6,880 nt of DNA from Minisyncoccota bacterium (GTDB taxonomy: Bacteria; Patescibacteriota; Minisyncoccia; Minisyncoccales; Minisyncoccaceae), in the NCBI GenBank assembly GCA_028690275.1, contig JAQVBN010000029.1, forward strand, positions 1-6,880. The letters are read 5' to 3'. Numbering within the stretch: position 1 is the first letter of the stretch; each line of letters starts with the position of its first letter. Under the pieces are notes generated by a model, which saw only the letters and a list, made by a program, of their open reading frames with translations, was not told the DNA's origin and ran no database searches. The position numbers and the translations under genes are program-made. Shown one piece after another: positions 6,612 to 6,880 of the stretch.

Positions 6612-6880
6612 AACTTTAAATGTTTGCAAGCTTTTTCTGTTACAGTTCTTCCTTTGGGAGTCCTTTGGATAAGTTCTAGTTGCATTAAATAAGGTTCGTA
6701 AATGTCTAAGATAGCTCTTTCTTCTTCGTTTGTTGCAGCAGCAAGGGCTTGTATTCCAACTGGCCCCCCATTGAATTTATTTATAATAGTTGATATAATT
6801 TTCCTATCTTCCTTTTCTAGACCGAGTTCATCGATTTCTAGAAAATCTAATGATTCTTTGGTGATGTCATAGTTAATAAC
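6581..6880 (-). CDS. ruvB: Holliday junction branch migration helicase RuvB (C-terminal 99 codons; 5' end outside window)
   Basis: RuvB is the hexameric AAA+ motor that drives branch migration of Holliday junctions together with RuvA. Only the C-terminal part is present. Translating the minus strand from base 6880 gives an open frame to a TAA at 6583-6581. It contains the end of the helical lid domain and the winged-helix DNA-binding domain: LGLEKEDRKII, then NKFNGGPVGIQALAAATNEE (family: KFxGGPVGLxTLAAAxxE), then IYEPYLMQLELIQRTPKGR (family: YEPYLxQxGFxxRTPRGR) and TVTEKACKHL. The tail ends KLWPLGQSQIL and overlaps the start of the lamin-tail gene by 31 bp. The ATPase motifs lie beyond the window and cannot be judged. 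ruvA is not between this gene and ruvC; it may lie upstream of ruvB. Confidence 0.96.
   Translation of the reverse strand, partial: VINYDITKESLDFLEIDELGLEKEDRKIISTIINKFNGGPVGIQALAAATNEEERAILDIYEPYLMQLELIQRTPKGRTVTEKACKHLKLWPLGQSQIL

Noticed and set aside
6612..6629. TTG start at 6629 for the lamin-tail gene
   Set aside because: The ATG at 6611 gives a typical signal peptide and a smaller overlap with ruvB; the extra six residues add nothing recognisable.

Overview
This is a low-GC, very compact bacterial chromosome segment. It most likely comes from the Candidate Phyla Radiation (Patescibacteria), probably a Parcubacteria-type lineage. The pointers, all recalled rather than searched, are: a small exported lamin-tail-domain protein with the INEIAWMG...SNDEWIELYN signature; an enlarged nucleoside diphosphate kinase (198 aa instead of about 140-150); short versions of several housekeeping proteins; almost no intergenic DNA; and no clear Shine-Dalgarno sequence ahead of any visible start codon. 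TGA is used as a stop (class A PBP operon, ruvC and the lamin-tail gene), so this is not one of the CPR lineages that read TGA as glycine.

Layout. On the + strand at the left are dnaA (5' end outside the window) and dnaN, 27 bp apart: the conserved initiator and sliding-clamp pair, which often lies beside the replication origin. dnaN converges on a block of minus-strand genes. The 29 bp between the two stop codons is almost entirely a bidirectional terminator hairpin. Reading the minus-strand block in its transcription direction (right to left), the order is: ruvB (only the C-terminal 99 codons are in the window), a lamin-tail-domain exported protein, yebC, ruvC, a class A penicillin-binding protein, and ndk. 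ruvB overlaps the lamin-tail gene, yebC overlaps ruvC by 1 nt (TAATG), and ruvC overlaps the PBP gene by 4 nt (ATGA). The other gaps are 31 bp and 20 bp. This looks like one operon or a nested set of transcripts. A plausible leaderless promoter sits in the 31-bp gap ahead of yebC.

Function. The window combines replication initiation and processivity (DnaA, DnaN), Holliday-junction migration and resolution (RuvB, RuvC), a translation-associated factor (YebC/TACO1), peptidoglycan synthesis (class A PBP), nucleotide pool balance (Ndk) and one surface or exported protein of unknown role. The yebC-ruvC-ruvB neighbourhood is an ancient arrangement. Here no ruvA lies between ruvC and ruvB, and the lamin-tail gene has been placed inside the cluster.

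The longest non-coding stretch is 31 bp. I saw no tRNA or rRNA genes, mobile elements, CRISPR arrays or long repeats, and no DnaA-box cluster. I do not see an undescribed multi-gene system. The points worth a second look are the exported protein in the ruv cluster, the enlarged Ndk, the lack of Shine-Dalgarno sites with a possible leaderless promoter, and the head-on orientation relative to dnaA-dnaN.
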